From Endocalyx cinctus (Eukaryota; Ascomycota; Sordariomycetes; Amphisphaeriales; Apiosporaceae), in the NCBI GenBank assembly GCA_001600455.1, contig BCKC01000009.1, positions 1,736,001 through 1,800,000 on the forward strand: a stretch of 64,000 nt of DNA, given 5' to 3'. The notes under the pieces were generated by a model. That model was given only the letters and a program-made list of their open reading frames with translations, was not told the DNA's origin and did not search any database. Numbering within the stretch: the stretch's first letter is position 1; each line of letters begins with the position of its first letter. This document shows, piece after piece, positions 46,901 to 59,025 of this stretch. A program made the position numbers and the translations under genes.

Positions 46901-49900
46901 CTCGGCAGTGATAAGTCCGAGCTCCTTGGATTGAATCGTATCTGACCTGTCCGAATCGCCTAGAACGGTCGTATTCATATGAGCGGCATCTAAGAACGGT
47001 TGGATGCGCGTTAAAGTGCTGAAAGGGGCTGAGATGCACAGGGTTCCTCTCTGCTTCAAGACCTTACACATGCGCTTGACTGCCTTTACCGGCTCCGAGT
47101 TATATGATTCAATGTCAGTTAGCAGAATGAGATCATAACTCTCAGGCGTATCTACATCGAGATTCTCAGTGAATTTCAGCACCTTAGTCGAATCCCTCTG
47201 CTCTGATTTCATCTCGGATATCTCTTCTGGTGAGGCTGTGGTGATATCCCATGTTTTAACGACACTTTCCAGGCTGATTCGTTGGAGAATTCGTCTTCCA
47301 TTCAAATCATCCCCTACTGCAACTTCAAGAACAGACAATTCTGGGTTCCAATGATGTAATAGTTTTAAGTACTAATCCAATAACATTAGCATACTATCTC
47401 GATTAAGTAGAAATGGGACTGAGATGAGACATACATGGACTAATTTAGCCTCACCCCTATATCTAGATAAAACGGATTTCAGCTCCTCGGATGAGAGCAG
47501 ACCGATCGCAGGCTTCCATGTTACGTTGCTAGTAAGCGGCCTGATACTCGACTCTATCCCGTTCGAAGAAGCGCCAGCAATTTCTGCGCAGAGAAATCTC
47601 TCGATAACGACGGTGGGGAGATTCTCTCCGTCATCGAGCATAACAATATCAGCCACGAGCTCATTGAAGCCGTGTCTTTCGGCGTTCGAAAAGCCCCGAA
47701 GCTCGGTTCCGGGACGGAATGGAACACTTGCCGAGATGGTGACGGTGTCTATGGACTTCGGAACCATAGCGGCCGATAGGTCGTGCTCACCTCCTTTCAC
47801 AGCCGCAAATGCTAGGTGAAACACGGCGTCGAGGGTCCCCGGGTGTATTACATGAGGACGGTCTGTGCTCTCGGGAATGCGAGATGGGATTTCAGGAATT
47901 CGAATGGTGCCCACGCTCTGGCCGTCTCGGTTGTGTGTCTCAAAGAGGTTCGCGAATGCATTTTCATATTCAAGTCCACGGCTTCGCATATACTCGTAAA
48001 AGTCAACTGTGCTGAGACGGTTCACACACGCGTGACGTGCATTGATGTATGTCTTTTTCAATGCTTCTAACTCCAAGTCCCTTTCACGACTCGCGTCGGT
48101 GTCCTTACCGGGTTCGTATTCGATCATTAGTAAACCGCGACAGTTTTGAACGAAGGATTTACCGTCTGGAGAAGTCGTAACTATGAATTCTGTCCATGCC
48201 GACGCTGAGGAGTCTCGAGTCGCTGCTACGCGTGGACGGATTTGGATGATGCACTCTAAATTGGCCTCCAGCGATAAGATAGCCGCGGCAGTGAATTGGA
48301 TGTCTCGTAATTTGTATGTCGAAATCTGACGGGTAAGATCCGCGATCTGGCTAGCCGCTTCTATGGCCATGGCAATATATCCCGCCCCCGGGTAGAGAAC
48401 TTCGCCCTGAATCCTATGGTCGTTAAGCCAAGGCTCCTCAGACGGCCGGATGAAACCTCTCCAGACTCGCTCCCCATTCGTCATAGACGGAACAGGAGCG
48501 CCCAGAAGACCAGGCTTAGGCGCCTCCCTTGCCAATAACTCCTTCTCTCCCCGGGATTCGTGCCAGAATCTCTGCGAGTGGTTCCAGCTGTAGGTTGGAA
48601 GATCGACGAGAGGTGAGGCAAAGTGCATGTGGCTGTCGCGGTTCACCTCACGAATGTTGACCTTACACCCCCGGGCAAACAGCGTGCCGGCGAGATCGAT
48701 GGCTGTCTCGATGGAATTCTGTTTTCTGGTAATAACGGAGTAGTAGGGCACGTCTACGATATCGCACGCCTTGAGGGACTGAGTTGTCGGCCCCTGCAAA
48801 GCCGGATGGGGCCCGATCTCCACCAAGAAGTCTACGGCGTTTTCTTGGATGACCGCAGCGCTACCTTTCCCAGCTGGGCGTAGCATCTCACAAACCGCCT
48901 CGGAGAACCGAACGGGAGCCGTGAGACCAGTCGTCCAGTGATCAGGGCCCAGCTGCTCAGCTTTGACATAGGAACTGGTAACGCTCGAGTACATGGAGCA
49001 CTTATTTGAAGTAGTGATAGGTACGACATCTGCTATGCAACCGCGATACTCCTCGGCTATAATCTGCATATGTGGCGAGTGGTACGCAGTGTCGACAATC
49101 AACTTCCTCGAGAAGATATTCTCTTTTTGGAGCATGTCGTAGAGCTGTTCGATTCCCGGACTATCTCCTGATATAGTCGTACTCATCGGAGAGTTCATGC
49201 ATGCGACAACTAGGTGACCACTCGTAACTTTGGATATCCACTCATTTGCCTCCTCGGGTGATAACCCGGCCACCATCATGGAGCCGCGGAGTTTGGGTAC
49301 CCTCGTCTTCATCTCAGCCGAGAGGCGACCACGATGGTAAGCAATAGTCCAAGCATCTTCCTTGGTGAGCGTGCCCGAAGCGTACGCGGCTGCTGACTCG
49401 CCGCTTGAGTGTGCGACGACGGCGGCGGGTAGTATATCCCAGGCCCTTAAAAGATCTACCAGAGCGACTTGCAGGACGGTGCAAAGCGTGTGGCTGTATC
49501 TAGAAGAGTTTATCTGCGACGTCGATTTGTCCTTTTCTAACTCTTCTGTTACTGACCATGAGCACCCGCATACCTCTTGAAGATATTTTTCTGCTGCTTC
49601 TATACTTTCCCTAAAGGCTTTATATGCCATTAGCTCCACCCCCATTCTCGGCCATTGAGCCCCCTGTCCCGTAAAAACGAACCCGATCCGAGGATTTCTG
49701 GATGATCGGATAACCGGCGCTGAATTATTCCGGTTCTTTAGAGCAGTACTGAGCTCTTCCGGCGACGTAGAAACCGCGTGCGTTTTCCATTGAAGACGCG
49801 ACCTCCGCTCGCTTAACGTGTAAGCGAGCTCTGACATGAATTTAGTCGCGTTATAGCCCTGACCTTCATATTCAACAGTCTTGGCCTGTATGTAACTCCC

Positions 49901-51682
49901 GAGCCGATCCCCCACTCTCTTGAGCCCGTTCTCGTCCTGAGCGCTCCAGACAAACAAGCGGGGATGACGGATTGCGGGGCCGCTGGTAGAATCACGGTCG
50001 TGAGCTGATGTGCCGTGTGCGTCATATGATTCGTTTGCGCCATTTACTTTATTGGCACTATCTGCGTTATTTATGGTATTATTCAAGGGGTTTCCCGTAT
50101 TCAACGAACCATTTTCACTCCCAAACGCACGAGCATGGCTTGATACATGTCTTTCGTCCGAGGCTTTCTGTTTGTTACGGAAATAGTGATGTGCATCGTC
50201 TAGGATCGCGTGGACGTTTGTTCCGCCGTACCCGAAGGAGTTGATACTGAGCCGACGCAATCTTTCCGCGGGCCAAGGACTCAGCTCTGTTGGCACCTGC
50301 ACGTTCCATTCATCGAAAAGAATTTTTGGATTTCCTTTATCGAAGTGGATGCTCGGAGGGATCAAACCAGTCTCAAGCATAAGTACCGCTTTGATGACAC
50401 TTGCTATTCCGGCTGCCGCTTCAAGATGACCAATCTACTAGAACTTCTTGATTAAACTTCGACAAGTGAAAAAAGAAAAGAATGACCAGATGAAATCTTG
50501 TACTGACATTAGACTTTACTGATCCAACAATTAGTTTATGTTCTGAGCTGTGTGTTGTCGCTATTGTCTTCGCTAATGCCTCCATTTCTTGGCTGTCGCC
50601 AGCTTGCGTGCCGGTTCCCTGGGAAAGAAGGTAAATATCCGGAATGGACAGATGAAATAGAGTACATACATGAGCTTCAACATATGAAGTATCTTTGAAA
50701 TCTAAACCGGCCTGTCGGTAGACTTCTTCGATGAGGGCTCTTTGTGCTTCTGCGTTGGGCATTGTGAGTCCCTTTGTGCGACCATCTTGGTTTGATGCGG
50801 TTCCTCGGATGATAGCTCTGATGGGTTCTCCTGAAGAAACAGCATCGTCAACTCGCCTCAAGATTACGCAGCCAAAGCCTTCTCCGCGTCCATAGCCATT
50901 GGCAGACTCGTCGAAACTTTTAGACATTCCCTCGGGCGAGAGAAACCCCTGATTAGACAGGAGCATAAACATCTCGGGATTCAAGAGCAAGCTGCTACCC
51001 CCTACAACCGCGATATCAGACTCTCCTATTATGAGACTCTGGCACGCGAGGTGTAAGGCGAGCAGACTCGAAGAGCAGGCCGTATTCACCGTGAAGCTCG
51101 GCCCCCTCAAATCCCATAGCCAAGATATCCTATTCGCTAAGGACGCCGTGCCGGTCCCTGTGAAGGCGTACAGCGGCGCGTTGTCAATATCTCTACACAT
51201 TCGGTCTCTGTAGTCGCTCGTAAGATGACCCATGAAGACTCCTGTGCGGGATCCAGCGATTCTCTCGAGTGGCAGACCGGCCCGTTCCAGGGCCTCGTAC
51301 GCAACCTCTAGCATGATCCGCTGTTGAGGGTCTATGGCATCTGCATCATGTTTTGGTAATCCAAAAAAGCTCGCGTCGAACCTAGAGACGTCCTGCCGTA
51401 GAAAATGTCCGCCTAAGGCGGCGCTGGTGCTGCGTTTTTTGGAGGGCGACCAGAAGGCCTCCATGTTAAAACGGTCTTTAGGCACCGTAGACCACGCAGC
51501 TGGGACATTTTCCTTGATTAGTTTTTCACTATTTGGGTGGTGGGATGGATTAAAGTACATTCACCCAAGCATATTGATTCCCAAAAACTCTCTAGGCTCT
51601 CCCCATTGCCAGGAAGCCGACATGACAGACCCGTTACGGCGATGTCTGGCCTATGTGGTACCTTGGTCGGTATTTTGGACAT
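43903..51682 (-). CDS. highly reducing type I polyketide synthase (KS-AT-DH-degenerate MT-ER-KR-ACP)
   Basis: Model: complement(43903..45447, 45546..46089, 46149..47371, 47435..50434, 50508..50618, 50670..51499, 51559..51682), 2458 residues. It starts [22 protein letters not shown] (about 13-440) has [14 protein letters not shown], the EAHGTGT His and [13 protein letters not shown] (about 612-940) has [10 protein letters not shown] and AHSSGES. DH (about 1010-1310) has DHRIQG and LYPGAGY. A methyltransferase-like stretch (about 1356-1490) lacks a proper SAM motif (LEVAVGDDL instead of LEIGAGTGG) and is short. ER (about 1760-2060) has [11 protein letters not shown] and [16 protein letters not shown] has [15 protein letters not shown]. 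The C-terminal ACP has GIDSLVA. There is no thioesterase, so release needs another enzyme. The product should be a reduced, unmethylated chain. All junctions are in phase and no stop interrupts the frame, so the gene looks intact. Confidence 0.95.
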
Positions 51683-53828
51683 ATTGTGATGCTGATAGTA
51701 GTGAAATAAAATATAAAAAATTCTTGCTCACCATTAGTTAGAAAGACAAATGATGAGTTCAAAAGACATTATATAGCGAAAGTTGAATTAAAGATCTTCA
51801 CATTAATATCAATAGTATCCAATCGAAGAAGCCCTATTGAAAGCTCTAATTATCTCAAAATGGTTATCCTAGCCGGCTAGCTTCGGGAGCACCCAACCTG
51901 GCATTTTTCATCGAATCAGATCGGCTCAACTGTATCCTAGTAGTCTGCTGATGAGGCAATTTTGTAGAAGCTATGTGTAGTAGTTGTAATAATAGAAATC
52001 TTGTGAACCGACCCTGCGAGTCCGACGTAGGGATAGGTATGTGGTGAAATTGTAGCTTAATTATCGCTCTGATGAAAATCTTAGCAACCTTTTGACGTCT
52101 TGTCGCCTGATCCAGTAGAGAGTACTACAAGATAACACAGACAAACATTTTTCTCATTTATAATTTGGATGAGTTAAGATAATTGAANAAAAAAAAAAAA
52201 AAAAAAAAAAAAACTAACGCGATCAAAAAGTCTAGGCCATCTTCGATACTAATTTAGTAACTGACCTGTTAAGAGTCAATACTGACATTCTAATTCAAAG
52301 TTATATCTGCCTATATGGACTCGGTTTCAGTTCACTTCCAAAGTTTCCTGGAACGACTTTCGTCTTTTTCTACCTCTGTTTCATTGTCTGGGACTCGGAT
52401 AGGTTCATAGCATTTTCTACCGACAACTTTAGTACTAGTTGCAGTCCACAAGTGGTTTCTAATACTCAGACATACTGGTACACAGATCAATTAGTGGGCT
52501 GTCAATCCAACAAGCAAGCTCTCTTTACTCAACGATTCTGCCATGCCCTTAAAGATTTTGTCTACATGGATTGTAACTGCTTTCAAGAGCATGTACTGGC
52601 ACTTAAGATGGTGTTCTAGTAGCAGTCATATTTAGCCTTGTCAAATCAAGTCCCCTCGAGAGGGACTACGGCATGTCCTTCTCGTGAAATAATGACGATA
52701 CGGATACAAGCGTTAGGTTGCACACGGGCAGTGCCTAGAAGTGCTGACAGCAATAGTCTCGACAAGAGTGCAAAGACAAGGTACTTGAGGCCAAGGTGTA
52801 CTTTATACCTGCCCGTTGCCTTACTCTACAACTCAGGAGAGGAATGAATATGAAACCTCAGATATTTAGGACTGAGGTGGGATAGTGTACCGTTCAAAGA
52901 GTTTTTTTTTTTTGTGAAAGTGCTATTTTATTCACTTTTAACCAGATGGGGCGATAGAGCAAATTGATAGATGCAGGTATATTTTTAGCTGTAAGGTTCA
53001 ATCAGTAACTTCTTTCACTCAGCACTAAATATTTAAAAGGGCTGACAAAAAAAATACCTGTTTGATGTAGTTGGTGTCCAGTATGGAGTATATTGTTTTC
53101 TTGTATCTGTGAAAAAGCATGTGTTCAATTAGGTGTTTTCTCCATACAAATTTTCACCAGGTATTTACAGTATGTTGCTTCGGAACAACATATCTCCGGT
53201 ATCTAATCTGACATATATGCATATGGGTTTGTCTTTCTGTGGCGCAGTATGTCAGATACATTAGTTCCAACCAAATTTGAGTACCGCCAGTAGCTGGAAA
53301 TCCGTGGATAGTGTCCTCTTGAAATATCATTCCCTACCGTACCACCTCAAGTCAGGAGAAGAAAGCTAGGTTTGTTACGAATCTGCAGTAAATACGTCAT
53401 AGGATAATAGTAAAGAATTGTCATAATTATAATACCTAGGTAGAGATAGTTGGCTGGGGTCCCTTGGGATTATGCTTGCAATACTAAATCTGACATATGT
53501 ATGTATATTACACGAGTCGATATTACTCTTGTAATCTCCCGATTTTCCTAAATTAACATCAGATAGAGCAGGGAATGCATGAAGGAATTTACCACATAAT
53601 TAACTTAGCCATGCCATGAATAACTGTCGGACGGAAATTACATTAACGGAATCTAGTTTTACTCTCGCCGGTGAGTACGTGTACAGAAAACCTAACTGAC
53701 TCAAAATAATCCTTGGCTTCCTCCTAGACTTCGACGGCTACACGGTAGATGGGCCTTTTTTATCAACCCTTTAACGAACAGCTACGCTTCATACTGGACA
53801 CCCAAACTTATATCAATACCCGCTAGTT
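51683..53828. other. divergent intergenic between PKS and the rhodopsin-domain gene
   Basis: 2.1 kb without a supported gene. It contains an A run with one undetermined base (52187), the first copy of a 45-bp dispersed repeat (53093-53137) and several CTGACATAT-like words between 53205 and 53500. It may hold old repeat debris as well as both promoters. Confidence 0.5.
53093..53137 (+). repeat. 45-bp dispersed repeat, copy 1
   Basis: Matches 56442-56486 at 43 of 45 positions by eye, including a 29-30 nt perfect core beginning TGTGAAAAAGC. One copy lies upstream of the rhodopsin-domain gene, the other inside the foreign block splitting the transporter pseudogene. Confidence 0.7.
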
Positions 53829-55274
53829 ATGCCTGACCACTACCAATCGACAGCAAAGACGGTCCCTGAAGATACTTTTAGAGTAAGTACAAGCCTTTCA
53901 GATTTGCAATGCTTCGACTATTCTCAATCCTAAATCCTTTTTGATACTGGCAAAATGTTTGATCTCACCGGACTTGTATCACTTGTTGATTGCTGATTGT
54001 GTACTTCTTAGATTGTCATGTGGATCGGTACTAGTATCTGCACAGTTGCCTGTTTCTTCCGCCTGAGCATCAGATTCATCTGCTTTCGATGCCTCTTCGC
54101 TGAAGATTACCTCATGTTAGCCGCTTGGGCAATTCTAGTCCCCCTCACAATCGTCCTCCAAATCTGGATCGGGGATATATATCTCATTCAGAAGGTAGAG
54201 AACCAGATCGTTTCACCTTCACCAGACTATCCAAATCATGCAAAGACCGGCTTAAATGTAGCTGGTGTTGCGCTTATACTGGATACCATTGGCGTGTGGG
54301 CGATCAAGTTCAGCTTTCTACTATTTTTTCGCCGACTTGGACGACGTATTAGCCTATACCTAATCCTCTGGTATGTCGCTCTGTTTCTAGTTTCAGTCAC
54401 TGGAGCGATACACCTCGGGCTTATATCCTATGGTTGCCTGTTTGGAAGTTATACTCACATCAGTGTGAATTGCTCGACTGCAAGCTCGATAAATCATATA
54501 TACTCTCTTTACAAGGGCTCCGTTTCTGTTGATATATTATCAGATGCAGTTAGTACGTATTTTCAATAAATTTATTCTCAATCGTCCACGTAGTCCTTTT
54601 CTAACACAATTAACTTTACAGTAATCTTTTTCCCTGTCTTCATGACATGGAGAACAAGGATAAATCTTCGTCAGAAACTAATACTGACAGGTATATTTCT
54701 CCTGGTAGGTTTTACTATTGCTGTGTCTATTATCCGGGGCAGCAACTTTGGCGGTGTTCAAAAGACGGCCGATAAAGTTAATGGTCAGAGTAAAGTGCTC
54801 AATACTGAATGGATCCTATTCTGGTTCTTAATTGAGTATACTGTTTGTGAGTGTTCGACCCTGGTAGTTTTATCATATTATAGCAGTGATGGATATCTAA
54901 CTTCCTAACACACAGCCTTTATAATTTCCTGCGCTATATCGTTCCGATCCCTTTGGGTAAATAATGAGAACAAGACTCGTGCAAAGAGAATGGAACTCGA
55001 GAATCAGCAGCGATTTATCAGAGAACGTGAAAATTCTACCAAGGCCCCTAGAAAGTTACGCAATAAGTGGCTTAATTTTCAGGACAGCATCCTAAATACT
55101 ATGGCAGATCTAGAGGGCCTAAGAAGCGAGGACAACAGTTCCGAATTCCTCCAGCTTCAACCACCTTCTGGAAGATTGTCCGTCGACTTCTCCCGGTGGG
55201 GAGGTAATAATACTATTGAGTTCCAAAGCGATACCGATCAGAGCTCCACAGCTAGACGGGATAGTTTGATATAA
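53829..55274 (+). CDS. SAT4/rhodopsin-domain integral membrane protein (PTH11-like)
   Basis: Model: join(53829..53882, 54012..54552, 54622..54846, 54916..55274), 392 residues. Exon 1 encodes MPDHYQSTAKTVPEDTFR. Seven hydrophobic segments follow, including SICTVACFFRLSIRF, EDYLMLAAWAILVPLTIVL, GVWAIKFSFLLFFRRLG (the KFSxLLFYRRLF-like family mark), WRTRINLRQKLILTGIFLLV and SFIISCAISFRSLWV. The C-terminal 110 residues are a charged, Ser-rich cytosolic tail. The family is large in Pezizomycotina, includes GPCR-like PTH11 relatives, and often lies in or near secondary-metabolite clusters; no CFEM domain is present. Ligand and role are unknown. Confidence 0.85.
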
Positions 55275-56125
55275 GATATCGAGGCTGATTGGCTTATGAA
55301 AGTGTCTGAGCCTGCGATGAGAAGAAAAAGGGACAAAAGGTAGAAGCTTTCCGATACAGCTGTTGAATTGAGAATGGTTGTGAACACGGTGCTAAGACGA
55401 TAGATGACAAGCAAAGGCTTTATATATATATATACAGATCTTATTTTTCTTGTGATAATTATCCACATACGTCAGTGCTTTCCAAATGACTCGTGCTAAC
55501 TACTTAAGTAATTATTCAGTTTCTTGTCTATAGATATTCTCCACCAAGAACCGTATGGTCTGGTGGCTAAAAAGTTGAGGAGCGTGAAGAAGCCGATGAG
55601 AGTATAGATGTAACCGTTACCAATAGCTCCAATAAGAGGCTGAGCAACGGCAGTGGCCAAGATCTGATCTGGCGCACGAGATCATATACGTATAGCGCGA
55701 TACCGCTGGACTATTGCCTGGGAGTAAATTCCCCCACCGAAAAAAAACCCATAACGAACACTCCAAAAGTCAAACCGGCGACGGCGGCAACGGACCACGA
55801 TAGATTACTCTGGATGGATTAACCGTACCAAATGGGGTAGAGAACAGCGGATAGCCAAGCGTTCTCCTTTATGCGCTCTTCAGGTAAAAATTTGGACCTC
55901 CCGCTAGGACCATACCGCCCCGCTTTTCTTTGGCTTCGCGAGCCATGATGGAGTCAAGCCAGTGCTTGCAGTTGACCAAGGGGTGAACGGTGGCAGGGCG
56001 GTTAGCTGAACCCGAGTCAAACTTATAACGATACTGAGCTTCCGTTTAAAGAAAAAATAATATAATAACACCAATCGTCAGTTAATATCATATACACTAA
56101 TACGTGGTTCGCACCGCCTCCTTAT

Positions 56126-56148
56126 CCTAACCCTAACCCTAGCCCTAA
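56126..56148 (-). repeat. interstitial telomere-like repeat
   Basis: CCTAACCCTAACCCTAGCCCTAA on the plus strand is three to four CCCTAA units with one variant base, equal to TTAGGG on the minus strand, the usual filamentous-fungal telomere repeat. Confidence 0.75.
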
Positions 56149-56441
56149 TGACTAAGGGTAAACCGGTACCGGCTGACCGGTACTGTTTGTACTGTTTGTA
56201 CTGGATTGGCGTTTAGCTTACGCTGAGTCTCAGTTCAACGGTAGGTTTATAGTGTATTTTATAGTGGTATAGCCACCGTAAATAACCACTAAATCCATGT
56301 ACGTTGAGCCGCTATTCAGTGGAGATAAAGTGGAAACTGGGTGTAAAATTTAAACTTTTGCAGCGCCGCCATCAGCTAACCGCCGTTGGCTCCCCGGCAA
56401 CTTTTTAGACCCCCACTAGCCCCAGACCCCCTGGTCAACTG

Positions 56442-56486
56442 TTGTTTTATTGTATATGTGAAAAAGCATGTGTTCAATTAGGTGTT
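56442..56486 (+). repeat. 45-bp dispersed repeat, copy 2
   Basis: Second copy of the repeat at 53093-53137, with two A/C differences in its left third. Sequences diverge immediately on both sides, so only this segment is shared. Confidence 0.7.
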
Positions 56487-57910
56487 AAATCTGACAACTG
56501 TAACCACGTCAAGCCATTTGTGATGGCACACACGATATATCAAGGCGAATGCTCGAAGTAATCGGTATATTTATCGAAGATCCTAAAGTTGAAGAAGAAA
56601 GGAAAGTACTAAGTAACTAAGGTATTCTAAAAGGATACAAATACCATTGTGTCGCAGGTGCCACCAACCTTCAGCTGGCCCCACCTGGAGTACAGTCCCA
56701 TTCAAGGTATGTATACCACCATGCACTACGCCATGCCGTGACACCATTAGAGTTTACGAGCTTGGGTTTTAAACTCCCATCCTACGCCAATCCCTCATGC
56801 ACCCATGGGAGTCCCATGAGTATAAGGACTCCTATGCGGCCCGCATGAAGGTAAGAAAAAAAATTAATCATAAAATAATAGAGATTAAATTTTCTTTTAT
56901 TTATTTCTTCCTTTCGAAAAAAAAAGTCTCATGCGAAATTCATGGGAAATTTCTTTTTTCACTCCGTTCGAGCTCCCGTGGGAGTATTCTTTTCCATTGG
57001 GAAGGCCATGTGGCCCCGTTGTAAGATTATATAAGCCATCGCCTTCCAAGGCGGAAGATATAGCGAATCCGATAGTTCGGGCGGTGTATAGTAACCCTAA
57101 ATCTATTGTACCGGAGTTCGGAGAACCCAGCTTCAATTATTATGAACAATGCGAAGTAACTGGATAACCAATGGCCCTAGAATAAATGGCGACAACGACT
57201 TCTTAGCCGTCATCTTGGGACTGGGTTTTCTATATTCTCTTCAATAGACTTGGCCGTTGGCTCTTCGGGGAAGAAGAGTAAGATTAAAATAAACCGAACA
57301 CCCTCGAAGATGGCGAGGTGCCCCTAGGAACTCTGCTAGCTAAACGCTTGCGTCAAGGCTCCGCCAATAATAGGAACGATACCAGGTCCGCAAAGATGCC
57401 CGCAGCGTGACCCGCTATTTCGGCTCCTATGTATTGGCTACGGTACTGGCACCGAAAGCATTTACTAAAACAGCAGCTGTACTAGCTAGAACTCGGAAAA
57501 CGGTGCATATTGCGATATTCATTATCGCCACCGCGAGGAAGTATAACGATAATGATAAATTAGCTATAGTCCGCATAGCATCTAAATGTACCGACACGAT
57601 GGAAAGCATAGCTGTCGATTACTTATTACGATTAATTATTATTTCTTAGAAGATTCGTCGCTTACGGAGAAAAATTGAAGAGACTAGGGGCGAGGTGGTG
57701 CCAGCCAAAGCAACAATGCGGTTATGAGCCATTTCGTCGCGTTGCCTTACTGGTATGAATAATGAGGAAAGATACTAGGAGACCTCGGCGACGAGCTCGG
57801 GGGGTAAGCTTGGCTTGGGGCTCTGACTCGGGCTCCGGTTCCGGTTTTAGCTTGGCGTGTGGGGCCTTTTCGACGTCAATGGCTGAATGGGTGCTAACAA
57901 CCTATGCTGA

Positions 57911-59025
57911 CTTTTGTGGGTCTGGATTTAAGGTGTCGCCGTTGTTATCACCGGACCTGATGATGAATTTTTCATTATCCAAGGATATGGTATTATATTT
58001 ATTCTCATGCTTTAATTGAATATTTAAATATCTATATACTATTCGAACTGAGAGTGAGAGCAGAGAAAAAGAATATACACACGAGTGGCGAAGTAGTGGG
58101 TGGTGTATCTGGTGGGTGGTGCATACATGTTTTCTTGTACATACTATTGAGTTAAGCACTCCATGGGATTGAGTATACTGTTTACTTGCTACATGTATCA
58201 AGAAAAAACTTACAACATGAGTTGTGGTGATGATATCTCGGAATTTGTATATAGACGAACATACCAAGTGCTGGCTTGGTGGTACCGCCAAAATGGCCAT
58301 AATTTTAATTATGGAATTGGATTGCAATTCATTAATGTATTTAACTAGCTTTTAAAATACCTACTTAGATTCGGAGTGAATATCAACTGCGACAGCTTAA
58401 GAAATCTGTTATAATACGGTCAATACTGCCAGCGCGGTGAGCTGTATAAGATAGGTGAACTACATATCGTCGGCCAGCCATGAATATTGCAAAATCAAAG
58501 CCGGAAATGTTTAACTAGCTAGACGACTAAGGGAATCAGTACGTGTGATCCAGGATCTACTTTTCATGTACTCCGTACCTAGGATAGCCATCGATGGATA
58601 CCCCCCTTTAGCTATGTATGTATCTATGACTTACCAAACTCACCTCGGTTCGCCTCGGTTCCTTCATAACTCATATTCAAATAGCACCACTTCAGGGCTA
58701 TTGAAAGCAAAGAAAATTTTGAGGTTAACTTCCGGGTGTGGCACAAATTTGTCGTCATGAATTACGGCGGTGCTCGGAGGACCGGTTTTAAAATCGGAAA
58801 TCCGAAATTAGCGTGGAACATCGACAAGGTACAGGGAGAATACATAACGACAACATCCCTCTCCCTTTGATTTCCTAATATTAGTAACTGGAATGGATTC
58901 ATCATTCTAAAGGAATCATAGTATGTTTCTGCGTCTTTGAAGTCACAGAAGTAGAAAACAAGTCACTAGGTCAGGCAACCAACCGGTAAGGGACCCACAC
59001 TACCTCTAACGACCGTTTCGTCCAA
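57911..59025. other. intergenic, no gene seen
   Basis: 1.1 kb between the transporter pseudogene and the decarboxylase. AT-rich, with one TACTCCGTA at 58569-58577. A minus-strand 141-codon ORF (57902-58327) has no features and partly overlaps the pseudogene 5' end. Confidence 0.45.

Larger units (their letters stand above)
56035..57230. mobile_element. foreign block within the transporter pseudogene (unclassified)
   Basis: It lies between the two halves of the pseudogene. It carries an interstitial telomere-like repeat at 56126-56148, tandem GTACTGTTT words near 56180-56200, the second copy of the 45-bp repeat, and repeated CATGGGAGT-like words around 56800-57000. No transposase or reverse transcriptase frame could be read, so the element class is unknown. 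Exact ends are uncertain. Confidence 0.4.
55495..57910 (-). pseudogene. MFS multidrug-type (DHA1) transporter pseudogene split by an insertion
   Basis: On the minus strand, 57910 to about 57230 encodes the N-terminal half in several frames: a DVEKAPHAKLKPEPEPE tail, FRVLASTAAVL and the antiporter motif C GPGIVPIIGGALTQAFS, where the next codon is TAG at the place of the expected Trp. From about 56020 to 55495 the C-terminal half is readable, with stops and frameshifts: REAKEKRGG, ERIKENAWLSAVLYPIWYG and LATAVAQPLIGAIGNG. Between the halves lies about 1.2 kb of unrelated sequence (56035-57230), while roughly 100 central residues are missing. The TGG-to-TAG change is compatible with RIP-type C-to-T mutation. 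The order and strand of the pieces indicate one ancestral gene of about 500 codons. Confidence 0.75.
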
